From assembly GCA_947650365.1 (NCBI GenBank), contig OX393550.1:97354519-97418518 (forward strand): a stretch of DNA of 64,000 bases, given 5' to 3'. This document shows positions 32,601-42,800 of the stretch, piece after piece (within the stretch, counting starts at the first letter, position 1; every line of letters starts with the position of its first letter). This DNA is from Chamaelirium japonicum (Eukaryota; Streptophyta; Magnoliopsida; Liliales; Melanthiaceae). The notes below the pieces were generated by a model. It was not told where the DNA came from and made no database searches. It was given only the letters and a program-made list of their open reading frames with translations. Both the position numbers and the translations under genes were made by a program.

Positions 32601-34494
32601 CTTGACGGTTGATGCGCAATTTGGGCATGCTTCGCCTAGCAGCAACAAGCACCGGCGAAAAGGAGCCGAAGGTGATGGACGTCATGTTGGCCGTAGCAAC
32701 TTCTCCAGAGTCGATCTCTATCTTCCCTTGTTTAGCGAGCGCCATGATTCTTTCCTTGAAGACGAAGCATCTTTCGATGGGATGACTCACCACCCGGTGG
32801 TATTTGCAGAAGAGAGGGTCGTCGACACGATGCATCTGCTCGGGCCTCTTTGAAGGAGGGAGCTCTATCATCTTCTCTTGCAGCAGCTGGTCGAACATGG
32901 AGGAGACTTCCGAGTCTGGGAAAGGGTACTCCTTGGCTTCGAGCTCCTCGAGAGTCATCCTTTGTCTTAGCGGCGGAGGCGGTGGTATGGCGACTCCCTT
33001 CTTCTGATCTGGCTTGCCACCGATCTTGAGCGGCTTGGAGGTTGAAGCGACGTCAGCAACATTGACTTGTTTCAGTTTCGTTGCCGGTGGCTTGTCCTTC
33101 TTCTCTATCTTCAAGAAGTCCTTGTTCTTCAAGTCCCCGCGGTTTGCTAGGCTGAGTTCCATGTCATGAGCCCGAGTTGCGAGTTCTTCGAAAGACCGAG
33201 GCTTGATACCTTTGAGGATGTAGAGCAGACCCCAGTGCATGCCTTGGGTGCACATCTCGATGGCCGAGTCTTCAGACAAGCGGTCTCGTGAATTCAGCGC
33301 GAGGTTCCTCCACCTGTCGATGTAGTCGATCACTGGCTCATCTTTCCTTTGCTTGACGGCGGTGAGTTCGGTCATACTGACTGTACGTCTGGTGCTGTAG
33401 AAGCGATTGAGGAACTCCCTTTCCATCTGGTCCCAGCTGTCGATGGTCCCTGCAGGAAGATCAACGTACCAGTCGAACGCGTTGCCTTTGAGGGTGCGAA
33501 CGAATTGCTTCACCATCTCGTCGCCATATGTGCCGGCATTATTGCAGGTCTCGATGAAGTGGGCGACGTGCTGTCTCGGGTTTCCCTTTCCATCGAAGTG
33601 CTGAAACTTTGGCGGCTGGAATCCGACTGGGAAGCGTAGCTGCTGGATCCTCGTAGTGTAGGGCTTCGAGTATGCCGCCGTGATCGGAGGAAGGCTACTG
33701 CCGTGGGAGCGCATCATGTCGGCTATCAACGCTTGGACTTGCTGAGCACTCATCGCAGCCGCTGTTGCCGGAGGTTGAGTGGCCACCGAGGCTGGCGTAG
33801 GGGAGACGACTTCCACTGGGACGGGAGCCGAGGAGAGCGCTGGAGTAACTGCTTGAATCGTCGGAGCGACTTCTGCAGGAGCGGGAGTTGAAGACGGAAC
33901 TGGAGCGGCTACCGGAGAAGCGACGGGTTGGCTAACTGCTGTAGCGTCCTTTGCGCTTAGCTTCTGGAGCAGAGCGTTGATGTGACGATCCTTCTCCTCC
34001 ATTAGCCGAGTAATCTGCGCCATGTGCTCGTTCATCTGCATGACTTGGAGCTGAAGAGCGGTCGGAGGGTGGTGACGGAGAACGCCTCGGTGTTGCATGT
34101 TCGCATCCTCGCCGTCATCATCTGAGACGTAGTTACGCCGACTTGCTTCTAGCTGATGATTGATGTTTGCCCCCTGCAGAGGAGGTGCAACGTCTGCTGG
34201 AGAACCCGAACTGGTTCGGGGTTGGGGCTGGTCCTCCCCAAACTTCTGGACATGGGCTCCAGGATCGAGGCTCGTTTCTTCATGCACCAGGGCCTCGTCG
34301 GTGCTTTGGCGAGCATCTTCGGTAGTAGCTTCTGGCACGAAGATGTCCGCAAGAGTCCGTGTACGCCGAGTGTAGACGCGCACCATTGGAGGAGCATCAC
34401 CCTCCGGATTTACTGGATCACCGTGGCGGAGTAGAGGAGACTCGGCGATTGGTGAGAGGCTTGGAGCAAACGCATCGTTGTTCGTTCCGGTCAT
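26668..34494 (-). CDS. Tat gag-pol polyprotein, 2,608 aa, intact
   Basis: One frame from ATG at 34,494. The order is: gag (~295-460; FDGKGNPRQHVAHF), a CHHC knuckle-like CKYHRVVSHPIERC (C563), a tandem 68-aa duplication (~675-810), aspartic protease (LLDCGSAVNIMP, D1039; Cys at the usual Ser/Thr site), RT (~1590-1770; YVDD 1734-1737), a degenerate gypsy RNase H (~1850-1975), a second, archaeal-type RNase H (FFDGAARQ, D2030; DALANLAA), an integrase H2C2 finger (~2250-2300) and an integrase core with D2328, D2388, E2424 (D59D35E spacing). There is no chromodomain. Dual RNase H is the hallmark of the Tat lineage. No stops or frameshifts were seen, so it may be active. It encodes the functions for the reverse-transcription and integration cycle. 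Confidence 0.95.
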   Translation of the reverse strand: MTGTNNDAFAPSLSPIAESPLLRHGDPVNPEGDAPPMVRVYTRRTRTLADIFVPEATTEDARQSTDEALVHEETSLDPGAHVQKFGEDQPQPRTSSGSPADVAPPLQGANINHQLEASRRNYVSDDDGEDANMQHRGVLRHHPPTALQLQVMQMNEHMAQITRLMEEKDRHINALLQKLSAKDATAVSQPVASPVAAPVPSSTPAPAEVAPTIQAVTPALSSAPVPVEVVSPTPASVATQPPATAAAMSAQQVQALIADMMRSHGSSLPPITAAYSKPYTTRIQQLRFPVGFQPPKFQHFDGKGNPRQHVAHFIETCNNAGTYGDEMVKQFVRTLKGNAFDWYVDLPAGTIDSWDQMEREFLNRFYSTRRTVSMTELTAVKQRKDEPVIDYIDRWRNLALNSRDRLSEDSAIEMCTQGMHWGLLYILKGIKPRSFEELATRAHDMELSLANRGDLKNKDFLKIEKKDKPPATKLKQVNVADVASTSKPLKIGGKPDQKKGVAIPPPPPLRQRMTLEELEAKEYPFPDSEVSSMFDQLLQEKMIELPPSKRPEQMHRVDDPLFCKYHRVVSHPIERCFVFKERIMALAKQGKIEIDSGEVATANMTSITFGSFSPVLVAARRSMPKLRINRQAPIAKSTSQPKVSKRRQRTPALTEEETPLPWGQSSLTPAPFPGNTASQRTLQRRYEQGDPEVGLLGQPSGKFDYYVLYSRPSSVPIEEIKPTGWGSGEEPVEPREEQVPSSQAMSQRALRERYEQGDPEVGLLGQPSGKFDYYVLHSRPPSVPIEEIKPTGWGSEDEQVEPPEEQVSSKKPVAADDHHPSEGESTDEEAWVMLPRRRKPWQEKKLKQDRVMRGFTKRKTYKKKSKTPGRKAFKVPPASRDDILQQSLPEPTTLQEFFPDHFLPVDQHVKVSCCMVEVHEVSERKNEGETSEEGDSTDEGDDSNDGGTAAHDEAILHMPLVEALHLPKKARLAMAAALADPDSYKRKRKDDQKGKAVASCDATITFSDEDLQLGTRLHNRPLYVSGYIKEKPVNRILLDCGSAVNIMPIQTMRQLGITDDQLSPSQLVIQGFNQGGQSTVGIIRLKLSIGPLDTTVLFHIIDCRTSYRLLLGRPWLHENGIIVSTWHQCLKYYEEGVERCIVADDKPFNEAEAHLADAKFYQAKGLVAEVLPAKTPRAQKIEEVNKEKTPLPGNPVPSSDEARPKVQGTPKPGQRMRISFEPRAMQHTPLPIQTAPILRLAPQWLRKSERSPSTPTRKLAPTLSQANVITLQEMTVPLPSLAEAPNPSRPVESADLEPLGFKPEGSWGQNAAKLLFRAGYNEESAMGTLPPAATPHGMTRTQARLFQNGEQIPPNRRGIGSSQAPLVIRTTAKKTFTSNYVEARMVDEAAEGSTVSDALSTYLSHPDSRRRRRRARCQALFRKQTRGGKDWSNRKRTSVFERLGPVKHSKKKSVFDRLEMPIEDFVSTPTHPPMAAVHHISITGPDNGETSTSDDELPDAPPVLEEGGQSTVDDLKEINLGTETEPRPTFVSTLLTPEEEAAYIKLLKEYRDVFAWSYKEMPGLDPKIAVHQLSVKHGASTIKQGQRRYRPELIPQIEGEVNKLIEAGFIREVKYPTWISSVVPVKKKNGQIRVCVDFRDLNNACPKDDFPLPITELMVDATTGHEVLTFMDGSSGYNQIRMAPKDEELTTFRTPKGIYCYKVMPFGLKNAGATYQRAMQKIFDDILHQNVECYVDDLVVKSKKRSAHLQDLELIFKRLRRYQLRMNPLKCAFGVSSGKFLGFVVRHRGIEIDQSKIDAIVNMPAPNTVRDLRGLQGHLAYIRRFIANLAGKCHPFSRLMKKGAPFTWDEACQEALQNIKAYLLKPPVLSAPVQGRPLILYIAAQEQSLGALLAQNNELGVETACYYLSRTLIGAELNYSPIEKVCLALIFATKKLRHYMLAHTIRLVSKADPLKYIMSRPVLSGRLAKWALLLLEFDITFVPQKAVKGQALADFLAEYPLPAEWELSEDLPDEEVFSVDIAPPWKMFFDGAARQDIARAGVIFVTPDNEILPFSFLLSEACSNNVAEYQALLIGLELADEMNLQGLEIFGDSQLVIQQVLGAYEVNKEDLVPLHARAVKLLEKLKAVSIQHVSRNLNQQADALANLAATLPFPDERSLVIPVCRRFVVIEKEGPPEVPVQTNAVHVLEIKEQDWRQPLVEYLVHGKLPEDPKRKSDIRRRSLRFYHFNGELYRRSYDGTLLRCLAKEEAEAALEEVHAGICGSHQSGPKLHFRVRRMGYYWPTMIKDSLEYARRCQACQMHGDYIRQPPEPLHPTIASWPFDGWGLDIVGPLPKSSKQHLYILAATDYFSKWAEAIPLREVTKYSVISFIQNDIIFRYGVPRYIVTDNGKQFKNAAVSQFCALYNIKQNCSTMYNAPANGLAEAFNKTLCKLLEKTVSKTKKDWHERMGEALWAYRTSFRTPTQATPYSLVYGVEAVLPLELQIPSLRIAVQEGLTSDDNAQLRLAELEALDERRLEAQQRLECYQARLSRAFNKKIRPRSFQIGELVLAVKRPIILSHRGGKKFDAKWDGPHSVKEVYSNGAYLLATPEGLTLGPINGKYLKRYYA
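32065..32475 (-). repeat. 204-bp in-frame tandem duplication in gag-pol
   Basis: Two successive copies encode RYEQGDPEVGLLGQPSGKFD followed by a YYVL...PTGWGS segment, 204 bp (68 codons) apart, with a few replacements between them. It lies in the linker between the gag knuckle and the protease. Confidence 0.9.
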
Positions 34495-34542
34495 TGCAAA
34501 CTTCAAGCAGCTTCTTCAACCGTACGGATGAAAGGAGAAGAG

Positions 34543-34560
34543 GTCCCCCTGGGCGTGCCA
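34543..34560 (-). other. Primer-binding site (probable)
   Basis: On the element strand TGGCACGCCCAGGGGGAC begins six bases after the 5' LTR end. The TGG start pairs with the CCA 3' end of a tRNA. I cannot name the tRNA with confidence. Confidence 0.75.
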
Positions 34561-34566
34561 GAAATC

Positions 34567-36713
34567 TGTATGCGCAAAAAAAGGTACGGGTCGGCTTTAT
34601 TGCACAAAACGAGATTACAATTGTGGCCGGGACCCGGGTTGCTCGGGTGTAGCGAGTCCGGGTTGCGGCGAGTTTTGATCAGGGGATTGTGGGAAAGATC
34701 TTCTGGGGGATCCCTTTGATCCGCGTCTCCACGTGGTGTTCGTGCGAGAGCGCTGAAGGGGCTGCCCAGGACAGGGGTTTTACAGGGAGAGGGTTTTGGA
34801 GAGGCTAAGGAATGTCCACCGTTGCTTTGTCCCTTCCGTGCTTCGCGCTTTCTCGGCTAGGGGGTTTTCGGCTTCGTTCCTCGGTCTTCGCGTCTTCCTC
34901 GTTCCTTGCTTGACCTCGGTGTCCTTGATCGTCGGTTCGCGGCATCGATCGAGCTTTTGGCGTTGGCTTTGGCTTTGGCTTTTTGGCTTTGGCTTGGCTC
35001 CGGAGTGGCTCTGGCTTTTGCTTTGCTTCGGCGCTTGCACTTGGACGTAGCTGGGAGAGACTTGCGATGCTTTCGTTCTTCCGGACTTCGCGTCGTATCG
35101 GCTAGAACGTGCGGTGCTTTTGCTCGTGGCCGGCGTAGTCGCTTGGCTTTGGCTCTTGCTTTGCTTTGGCGCGGGCTTTACTGGGGCTTTGCTTTGGCTT
35201 CTTGCGTTGCTTTAGCTTTGGCGTTTACTCGATCTTCTTCTTCGAACGACGTGGGCTACTTCTCCGGTGCTTCGACGGTTTGCGTGTCAACGGGACTTCT
35301 CTTCTTCTCCGGGCTTCTTTGGCGTGATCGGGGTCGAAGAATGCTTTCGAAGATGGTGGGGGTAGCACCGATCTCCGTGCGACGGTTGTAGCGTCGGCTT
35401 TTGTTGATGAAGACGACGGGGGTGGCGACGCTTCAGATGATCTGCTCCAGGCTTTCTTCTTCGTGGATGGCGCAGGCGTTAGTCGAAGACGACGGGGTGA
35501 TGACGCTTCGCTTCTCTCCTCCGGGCTTTGGGGCTTGATCGGGATCGAGGGCTTGTTGGAGACGACGGGGTAGTGCCGCTCCTCTTCTTCTCCGGGCTTT
35601 TGGGCTTGATCGGAGTCGAAGCTTGTTGGAGACGACGGGGTAGTGCCGCTCCTCTTCTTCTCCGGGCTTTTGGGCTTGATCGGAGTCGAAGCTTGTTGGA
35701 GACGACGGGGTAGTGCCGCTCCTCTTCTTCTCCGGGCTTTTGGGCTTGATCGGAGTCGAAGCTTGTTGGAGACGACGGGGTAGTGCCGCTCCTCTTCTTC
35801 TCCGGCCTTTGCTTCTGGCGTCCTCGGAGTCGAAGGGTTCTTCTTCTCCGAGCTTTCTTCTTCGTGAACGGAGTCGAAGGGGTGATCGTCGTGCGCAAGG
35901 GTCTTCACGTTGATGAGGACTTTCAGTAAGCCGATCCCTCGGGACAGGCTTGACTGTGCCTCGTGAAGCCTTGGGTCGATGAAGAAGCGTGCTCTCTTCT
36001 GCAGAGCTCTGGCGCTTCGTCTTCAATTTCTCGACCATTTTTTCCTTCCCCCACCCCCTCTATTTATAGGCAAAGAGGTGGGGAGAGAGATATGGAAACT
36101 TTTTAATTTTAAATCCCTTTTGTATCTCTCTCATAATTACCCGGATTTTATTCATCCATTGATGAAGGGAATAACATTTAATTGTTTTCCTTTTCTGGCG
36201 GGTGCAATTATGGCTGGATTTTGCGCACGAAATCGATGGCGATCGGGCGCTTCGTCTTGTGCGTCGGATCGAGGGATCGGCGCAGATCCGCGTGTGTGCA
36301 GACGTCATACGCTACCTCCCCCCGCGCATGGCGGTATTCTTTCCTTTTCTTTCTTTTCTTTCCTTTTCTTTTCTTTCCTTTTCTTTTCTTTCCTTTCTTT
36401 TCTTTCCTTTTTCTTTTCTTTCTTTTTCTCCCCTTTCCTTGCAGGGCCGGCCGGCCCCCCATGGGGTTCGGGTCCTACTAGGGCCGGCCCCATGTGGCTT
36501 GGGTCCTAGTAGGGACCGGCCCCCATGGGGTTCGGACCCTAGTAGGGGCCGCCCCCCCCCCCCCTTGGCGCATGGGGTCCGGGTCCGCATCGGCGCGCGC
36601 GAGTCGGGTTTGAATCCATGTCGGTGCACGCGAGTTGGGTCCGTGTGTCGGGTTTGCATCCGCGTTGGCACACGTGAGTCGGGTTCGGGTCCGACGAAAT
36701 TCGTGTGTCTACA
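34567..36713 (-). repeat. Tat 5' LTR (right copy)
   Basis: 2,147 bp, nearly identical to 19,683-21,900 but with four rather than five 70-bp units. On the minus strand the TATA box CTATAAATAG is at 36,069-36,060. This is the promoter that would transcribe gag-pol. Confidence 0.95.
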
Positions 36714-36718
36714 GGGAT
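36714..36718. repeat. Target-site duplication GGGAT (right)
   Basis: Matches 19,678-19,682 exactly. Confidence 0.95.
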
Positions 36719-37633
36719 GCATGAGAGGACTTTTAGAGATCCCCTGGCCTCCACGGCCAATCACTTCGTGCTCGGGTAGAAGAGCATAACTCAACAACCC
36801 CCTCGGGTGAGAGCTGTGTTTTTTTATGCCAAGCAACTTAGTGACTCCCTCAGGATATGGCGATTACGGTGCCAAGCGTTCAGGCTTTACTCACCCTCGT
36901 GGGAGCCATTTGAACTTCCGTTCCGTAATTGCCTAGGCTCATGGTTAAGCATCCGAAGTACACTTGAGGTATTCATTGCGAAGACAATGGTGCATGATCA
37001 CGTGGTACTGGCCAAAAGATAACCATAGTTCATCAAAGCCCTTAGTTGGCAGATTTGGATATGGTCAAGGGAAAGACCCGTGTAAGCGGAAGACCTGCAT
37101 ACTGCCCCCTCAGACAGGTGTAGCCGATTCTGAGATCTTACATACATGGTTAAATTAATCCATAGAGGTATATTCACTGTGAGGGTAGAACTGACATTTG
37201 GATATAATTAGCTTGTTTTAAAAATCCATAAAATAAGTTTTTCTGTATTTTTTTTTTCATTCAACCATATAGTTCCCCTATCCGCTATCCCATAAGAGAA
37301 CTAGTTATCTGGTCTCTAACTACGTAGAGCGGAAGCGCTTTCTTTAGCTTATGCATAGGGTAGTAAACGTACATTGGCTTCCAATCTTAATATCCCTATA
37401 TCAGACCTAACAGGTCCAGATATCACTAGGGCACTAACTAGGGCATATAACGACTAGCGAGAGTCTAAGGAGATGTGTAAGTGCTATATTATAGCAGACT
37501 TGTGGACAACTCTTTTGAAGCAAGTCAGAGATATGCCGGGTCTTCTGAAATAAAGTCTTACTTGCATTAGATGTCAAAGAGGTGAGGTTTATAGACTCAT
37601 CTTTTTTCTATCAAGATACTCGTCGGTACCGAG
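36719..37633. other. Copia internal region right of the Tat insertion
   Basis: Stop-rich sequence belonging to the older copia element. No domain is recognisable before gag. Confidence 0.4.
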
Positions 37634-37846
37634 ATGTCTAAGGGTATGCCTATTCGGGAACACATCTATGAGTTCCAGATCGAACTAGATTCCAAAGATA
37701 TAGTGCCATATAACGAGGTGGTGGAAGATGTCTGTCTTACATCCTTGTCTGGAACCTTCGAAGGCGTTGTCAGAGACTTCAGCTTTAACAAGTTAGAGAT
37801 GACAAACACAGAACTTCTAAGGACATTTCTAAGAGATAAAGGATGA
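37634..37846 (+). pseudogene. Copia gag fragment
   Basis: A 70-codon frame (MSKGMPIREHIYEFQ through LRTFLRDKG) resembles the helical gag (UBN2-type) region of plant copia elements, with the MSEG-like start and a central L-x-SLP-like motif altered to LTSLSGTFEG. It ends at a stop, with no zinc knuckle downstream. Confidence 0.55.
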
Positions 37847-38694
37847 GATCAAGATTAAAGGCAATATCTTTAGTGCTTAACTTAGGTCTTTTTTAGAAGA
37901 ACCTACGGGATTAACTTATCAGAGATCGAAAAACTATTCTAGTATAGAAACTAATGTGGAATCCTAAGTCTGGTAACACCAAGGACGGAAGTATTTCTGC
38001 TGTGGCGAGTGTAGGTGGTATTTGAATATTGAGTATGGACTCAGGGTGTTAGGGGTTAAGTCACTATTTAGTAGTAGTTCTTCTGCTTCTTGGAATATAG
38101 ACTTTGTATCTACAAAGATTCAAGGAAAGTAAAAGGCTACTTTATGCTGAAGTGATCCTAACATAGGTACTGATGACATAAGCCGCTGCGGAAGCTGTTA
38201 GATATGATTGTCTTAGTTTTTCCGAAACACGGATTTTGATCTTTAGAGATTTAGTTCTGTTTTCTCCTTGGTAAATGAAGTTTTTAGTTTTAGACAGCAC
38301 CGTAAGTGTGTATCTTAAACTGAATAGATAGCTTCATTACCAGAGGAATAGATTAGAATAATCTCTTTGTATTTAATCCTAATTTGGAAATATATTTCAT
38401 GACAGCTGCAGCATCTAATTTAAATTCATTAAATCCTTCAAAAACCTATCACATTTGTGACCCCCCTGATCTAGATATTTTGCCTCAGATAAATTCAGAG
38501 ATAATAGAAGGCCGAGTTTCTGTTCACAGATTTATCGGAGATCCTTTTATAACCTATGAGTGTATCTGGAAGCCAGAATAACTAAAAGGGCTACTAAGGT
38601 ATTGGTGTTAGTTATTTTTGACGTCTATGGTTCCAAGAGCGTCCAGAAGATAGGAGTCTCTTCAATTTAATTGAAGGATCGAGTCACTATCGGA

Positions 38695-38832
38695 CGAGTT
38701 CCATAGGGTCCTGAGGGAGCATGGGATTGTCTCTCGGTTAAATGCTCCAAGGATAACACGTCAGAATGAAGTCTCTGAGAGACGGAATCGGACTCTATTT
38801 GACATGATCCGTAGTATGATGAATATTGCCAA
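38695..38832 (+). pseudogene. Copia integrase fragment
   Basis: EFHRVLREHGIVSRLNAP, then NEVSERRNRTLFDMIRSMMN, matches the end of the copia integrase core (consensus type NGVSERRNRTLLDMVRSMMS) including the catalytic Glu. The surrounding sequence is broken by stops. Confidence 0.75.
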
Positions 38833-39589
38833 GTGTATTACCCACCTTTTAGTGGGGTTGTACCTTAAAATAGTAGCTTATATCTGAAACTATCTCTCAT
38901 CTAGATCAGTGCCTCAGACCTATAAGAGAGCTATGATCTAAGCGAAAGCTGACACTATAGTATCTCGAGATATAGGGTTGTCCTGCACTTGTGCGAAAGG
39001 ACAATAGGGATGAGATGGAGATGTAGTTCCAGGTATATCTATTTATAGGTTACCCTGTGGAGGCACAAGGTAGACTATTCTATGATCTTGAGGTTTGGAA
39101 GGTAATCATTTCTATGAATACCATCTACCTAGACCAGGATTATATTATAGACCATAAGTTTACCGGTGAGGTGGTTCTGGGTGAACTACTGGGTACTGGT
39201 AGAGAGTGCACATCTAAAAACGTAGTGGGAGTAGATGATACAGAAACTAGTATATCAGGTACTGTAGAAATGATTCACTTTTGTACCACCACCACCTCGT
39301 CATTGTGGAACTATCAGAGCTCATGAAAGATACTATGGAGAAACTTCGATAATTAATCTAGAGTTTCAGGAGGATGATCCCTAGAGCTATGAAGAAGTAG
39401 TGGGAGCTTCCGACAGCTCTAATTGATAAAAGACCATGGAGGTAAGCTTGCATCAATGTCCCTTAGAACAGCCTTGACACTTATAGCACTATCACCCTTC
39501 AGGGTATAGGAGGTGTATAAGAAGAGCATCCGGTTAAGACTTAAGTAGCTAGATTAGTTACCAAGAGAGAAGGGATTGACTATGTCAAA

Positions 39590-40010
39590 ACCTTCTCGCC
39601 GGTAGCTATGCCTAAGTCTATTTTGGATTCTTTTAATCCATCATATCCCATTATAGTTGGGAGATCTGGATGATGGATGTCAAGACAGTTATTCCCTAAC
39701 GGAAATTTGGAAAGGACATATGGATGATGCAGCCCCAGGTTTTGTGTTAGTAGGTTCGGAAGATATGGAATGCAAGTTGCAAAGGTCCATTTATAGACTG
39801 ATGCAAGCATCCAAGTTGGAATATTTATTTTGATCAAGGAAATCCGCTCACACGGATTTGATCAGAATGAGGATAAACCAAGTGGGTACAAGAAAGGTGA
39901 AATAGCTACAAGGGTGTACTTAGTACTTTATGTTAACGATATTCCACAGATTGTAAATAACGTAAGAATATTGTTTATAGTAAAGGTTTGTTGTTATCAC
40001 AATTCGATGT
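39590..40010 (+). pseudogene. Copia reverse transcriptase fragment
   Basis: Fragments in shifting frames correspond to RT: MDVKT (for WQMDVKTAFLNG), SHGFDQNEDKPSGYKK, and VYLVLYVNDI for the active-site VLYVDDI. The second catalytic Asp is replaced by Asn (YVND), so the enzyme is dead as well as frameshifted. Confidence 0.7.
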
Positions 40011-40249
40011 GAAAGACCCTAGTGAAGCGAGTTATGCTCTGGGAATCAAGGTAACTCGAGATAACCAGAGCAAGGTTCTCTTGCTGTCACAGGCTACACA
40101 TGAAAATAAGATTCTAGCTAGATTCGGTTTACGAGGCTAGATATCTATTGGGTAGTAGGATTCCTGGGTCGGTTTCAGTCGAACCCAGGTCCAGATTACT
40201 GGACTAAAGTGAAGGATATACTCAGAAGTCCTCATCTAGTGAGGATTAT

Positions 40250-40510
40250 GAGTTATCTTGCACTTCACAGGTCCTGATATCGATTAGACACACAGGGTCT
40301 GACTTTGGTGTCAGATGTGCGTTCCAGAAAATCAATTTCAGGAATTGTTTTTATCTTGGGATTAGAAGTAGTAGTTGGTAGAGTGTGAAGCAAGTGCATC
40401 ACAGACTCCACCACAAAGACTGAGCACGTTGTTGTGTGCGAGGTAGTCTACCAGGTGGTATAGCTTAGAAAGTTCTTAAAGAACTTTGGACGTGTACCAG
40501 AGGCTCAGTT
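40250..40510 (+). pseudogene. Copia RNase H fragment
   Basis: Pieces match the copia RNase H: SDVRSRKSISGIVF, WWxSVKQ-like and TKTEHVVVCEVVYQ. They occur in different frames with stops between. It sits just before the polypurine tract and right LTR. Confidence 0.65.
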
Positions 40511-40761
40511 ATCTATTATTGCAAACAGAAGAGCGGTAAGCAAGGTCTAAAGAGACTAGGCACCGCCGTTAGAGAAAACCCATCAAGTACAAACTCCACT
40601 TGATCTGATAGTAATAGGAGGAAATGCAAGTAGCGGTACTGAGGTGGCATCTGCAGATAATGTTACCAATTCATTTAGGGAATTCCTGAAAAGGCTTTTG
40701 GGCAGCATATAGAAGCTACCGAGCTCAAAACCGTTATTCCTCGTTAGAACTATTGGGAGAT

Positions 40762-42800
40762 TGTTAGAAATGGTGAGGTCTACAGCTCGTAAAAACCAAT
40801 AGTTAAGCTATATATGGTTGATAGTATAAGATTGCATCCTAGTACGTACGTTAGTACGTGTTCTGACTACAGAACAGAGAGCCATGGCTACATGGTAATC
40901 CTCTTGAGTGGGAGACTCAAGGGACTGGTCCCATATAACCTAAATACATTCGCAGCTCTGATTAGGGTTGGTCGCCCTATCAGGATAAGCTGTTGGGATG
41001 ACAGAGCATGGGTATCTCCACCATGATCATTACCAGGTACAGTGTTTGTGGCCAAACGGAACCAACACGGTGCACAGATCGGTGAGCAAACACCGGTGCA
41101 CTAAACCGTGTTTCTGCTTAGGGTAAAACGATCCTAAACCCTGAGGAACCATGTCTAGTGGACTAACCAGTTGTGTGGTGCTTTTGGTGCACCAATGTGT
41201 GAGGATCCGGATGCAGTGATCCAAAACCACGGTGTACTGGGTTACCCAACTGGCGTTGCATCAGTGTGTCACTCCTGCAGGCTATCCACATCTCTAACGG
41301 GAGGTACGTTCCTTGGTCTGATCTATATCGTATTAAACCCTAGCCAGGTGGTCATCAGTTGGACTGGTGACGGATTCAGTTGCTCGTCAGAATAATCGGA
41401 GGTACGATGTATGTGGTCAACCTGGAAGGAACCGAGTCATATAAGCACTCGAGTCTGACGGTATTCTCCACCGCTCGAGTTGCATCATGGCACCAAATGG
41501 AGGGACAGAGGGTTTACCATACTAAGCGAAGAGCAGGGGTATGAGGGAGAACATAGTAAGTCTAAGGGAATTAGAGTGCAGCCTGCATCGCACTCTGGGT
41601 GGCCATGTAGGTTAACTCAGACTCAGAGGATCGATGGTAGACTCGGGTAGTGTGTCGATCGAGTCTTAGTTGGAAGCCATGAACCCTGGTCCCTGAAGGT
41701 TCCACCTTATCGACATTATATACGGTCCTAGTACCATCTTCTCGAAACACAGGACGTAGTAAAAGGAAGCGAGTAGTCCAAGCCTATGCTCCATAAGTGC
41801 TTCGCACTAGTGCACGGTAGATGCGTAGCTACATGTGTGCACTAAGGGGAAACCCTACGTTAGTGCAGAGACGCATGTAGTAATTCTTTGTCATAAGTGG
41901 ACTTTGCCACATGGATGTGATGCACCGGGACATGTTGTGAGTTGACTAATTGACTTCACTAGGGGCACCCTACGGGAACCTCAGAGAATAGTGAAATCAC
42001 TGGTGCACTTCACTTATGTGTGCCTTGCAAAGTCTCGTACACGAGGAACAGCCAACTAGTGACATAAGGGCGTTTTGGTCATACCATGCGCCACTATGCA
42101 CTAAGGGGGCTGGCCCTAAGTATTAGGAGACTGGTCAAGGCCGGCCCCATTGATTTCAGGAGGTTGTTGCCTCCAATGAAGGGGCCGATCATGAGGCACA
42201 GAAAATGAGATGGTTTTGACCGTTTTCAAAACCAAGGAAAACATAGAGATAAAGAAGAGATATATAGGGAGAGGTTTGAATTAGTTGAACCTTATCCGTA
42301 CTAGCCTCATCCATAAGGATAGGACATCCCTATATAAAAGTAATAGGGGAGAAGGGGGGTCGGTGATGACAAGCCTTAGGGCCGGCCATGCCATGGGGAA
42401 ACCCTAGTCGCCCCCTCTCCTCTCTTCTCTTCTCCTCTCTCGTCTCTCTCTCCTTCGCTTGCGCCATTAGATGGTGACTCGTCTTCCTCGCATGGTGTTT
42501 TGTAGAAGGAGAAGGCTCATCAGATGGAGGCACTCAGAGATCCATCGACGAGGTGCCATGCAACATGTGAGATCAGGTGAACTAGAAGGCATCTCCCGTA
42601 AGCTTTTGCTGTCTAGAATCAGCACAGAAAATCAGTGTTGTTTCTATGATTTCGGGAGCTACAAAAGTTCAAATGGGGTGAAACTTATTATAAAAGTTGC
42701 ATCTTGAAGTTGGCTACCTACATCCCAATTTTCAGCCCAATCAGAGTTCGGAGCAGAAAGTTATGACTGTCGCACCGAAGCTATTATTGGAATTGGATCC
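40762..42800 (+). repeat. Copia right LTR (end approximate)
   Basis: TGTTAGAAATGGTGAGG follows the polypurine motif TTGGGAGAT. The first 515 bp align with the left LTR. The end is placed near 42,800, where plus-oriented LTR-like sequence meets GCAGCGGAAGC of the inverted second copia element. I could not find the terminal CA with certainty. Confidence 0.6.

Larger units (their letters stand above)
19683..36713 (-). mobile_element. Intact Ty3/gypsy Tat-lineage LTR retrotransposon, 17,031 bp
   Basis: TG...CA-bounded LTRs of 2,218 bp (left, the element's 3' LTR) and 2,147 bp (right, its 5' LTR) flank a single uninterrupted gag-pol frame. A primer-binding site, polypurine tract and perfect 5-bp target duplication are all present. 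Two RNase H domains, no chromodomain and an antisense extra gene place it in the Tat group. The LTRs differ by four substitutions I could find (20,060; 20,332; 20,997; 21,815), one 70-bp repeat unit and one base in a C run. It is therefore a recent insertion and potentially autonomous. Confidence 0.95.
18430..42800 (+). mobile_element. Decayed Ty1/copia element, split by the Tat element
   Basis: Direct repeats of about 515 bp (18,430-18,945 and 40,762-41,276) start TGTTA and share about 95% identity by eye. The right one is preceded by the copia-type polypurine motif TTGGGAGAT. Between them lie gag, integrase, RT and RNase H remnants in the right order for copia. The 17-kb Tat element with its target duplication sits inside. 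Removing it leaves about 7.3 kb. The right boundary near 42,800 is approximate. Confidence 0.75.
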
